Positions 5,810-6,143 of a stretch of 6,143 nucleotides of DNA are shown here, piece by piece. Positions within the stretch are counted from its first letter, which is position 1, and each line of letters starts with the position of its first letter. The notes under the pieces were generated by a model, which worked only from the letters and a program-made list of their open reading frames with translations, was not told the origin of the DNA and searched no databases. The stretch spans positions 1 through 6,143 of the forward strand of contig JAOPYW010000204.1 in NCBI GenBank assembly GCA_025964405.1, written 5' to 3'. The translations under genes and the position numbers were made by a program. The DNA is from Thermoleophilia bacterium. GTDB taxonomy: Bacteria > Actinomycetota > Thermoleophilia > Gaiellales > SKUG01.

Positions 5810-5821
5810 CGACAAGTCGTT
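5808..5821 (+). repeat. Short inverted repeat over the LysM-protein stop codon
   Basis: AACGAC (5808-5813) and GTCGTT (5816-5821) are perfect inverted arms around AA, starting inside the TAA stop (5807-5809). A single extra T follows. The stem is short and the following T-run is minimal, so it is at most a weak terminator or attenuator before the next gene. Confidence 0.25.
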
Positions 5822-5854
5822 TGGTCAACCGGGCACTGGGGGCACTAACCCCTC

Positions 5855-6143
5855 GTGCACGCAGACTCCGCAGATGATCCACCCGTCGACGAAGCCGTCA
5901 CCCCTGGTGACGACTTCGTCGCGTCGGGTGAGGGCGGTGGAATCGAGCACTCCTCCGGCTCAGATGTCGACGACGCCGAACGCTTCGAACGCAAGCGGCG
6001 CGACGAGGCAGAGCGCATGGACCTCATGCGCTCGGAGCTCGATCAGGAGGACGAGGCCCTCGGACGCCAGCGACTCGAGAACGTTCGTGTTCACGTACAG
6101 ATCCCGTTGACGATCCGCATGTCGGGACGTGACGCCCCGGGCC
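5855..6143 (+). CDS. Acidic charged hypothetical protein (3' partial)
   Basis: The frame starts at GTG 5855, 45 bp after the LysM-protein stop, and stays open to the window edge (96 complete codons). The first 45 residues are acidic and low in complexity (many Asp, Glu, Ser, Gly). A charged helical stretch follows (about 46-76, AERFERKRRDEAERMDLMRSE), then a beta-like start of a possible domain (NVRVHVQIPLTIRMSGRDAPG) at the edge. G/C-rich third codon positions support coding. GGGGG at 5838-5842 could serve as a ribosome site, but 12 bases of spacing is long, and it can pair with CCCC 5849-5852. Internal ATGs exist at 6016 and 6025. No family is recognised. Spacing and strand suggest an operon with the LysM-protein gene. 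Confidence 0.6.
   Translation, partial: MHADSADDPPVDEAVTPGDDFVASGEGGGIEHSSGSDVDDAERFERKRRDEAERMDLMRSELDQEDEALGRQRLENVRVHVQIPLTIRMSGRDAPG

Overview
The window is GC-rich DNA with strong G/C at third codon positions. It carries an RpoD/HrdB-type sigma factor and weak, scattered Shine-Dalgarno signals. Together these suggest a high-GC bacterium, most likely an actinobacterium; the lineage is an inference. No tRNA, rRNA, CRISPR array or insertion sequence was recognised.

Layout. (1) Positions 1-173 hold the 3' end of a plus-strand gene for a charged hypothetical protein. (2) 281-1240 (+) encodes a compact sigma-70 family factor (regions 1.2 to 4). It is followed by about 190 bp with a palindrome and a strong GC hairpin, then a PilZ-domain protein (about 1433-1906, +), a likely cyclic-di-GMP receptor. 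(3) On the minus strand, a small P-loop kinase-like protein (2957-3445) lies upstream of a complete XerC/XerD-type tyrosine recombinase (1903-2898), apparently as one operon. The recombinase converges on the PilZ gene so tightly that both stop codons lie in one CTAG. (4) 3446-4087 is a 642-bp non-coding stretch rich in symmetry. It holds a 28-bp site of perfect 11-bp inverted arms around a 6-bp centre (the geometry of a Xer/dif site), a 15-bp tandem repeat, an imperfect dyad and a nested CCTAGG palindrome. (5) 4088-5809 (+) encodes a 573-residue Gly/Ala-rich protein with a C-terminal LysM-like domain and no signal peptide. After 45 bp comes the start of another acidic, charged protein (5855 to the window end), probably in the same operon.

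How it may work together. The most interesting unit is recombinase, kinase and dif-like site within about 1.7 kb. The catalytic residues expected of a tyrosine recombinase are all present, and the site has 11-6-11 architecture with arms ending ATAA/TTAT at the centre. The arms are perfectly symmetric, unlike the asymmetric classical dif, which suggests one recombinase binding both halves, as in the single-recombinase XerS/XerH systems. This is inference; an AT-rich operator or divergent promoter is the main alternative. The LysM protein and its downstream neighbour appear to be a separate operon controlled from the palindrome near 3988.
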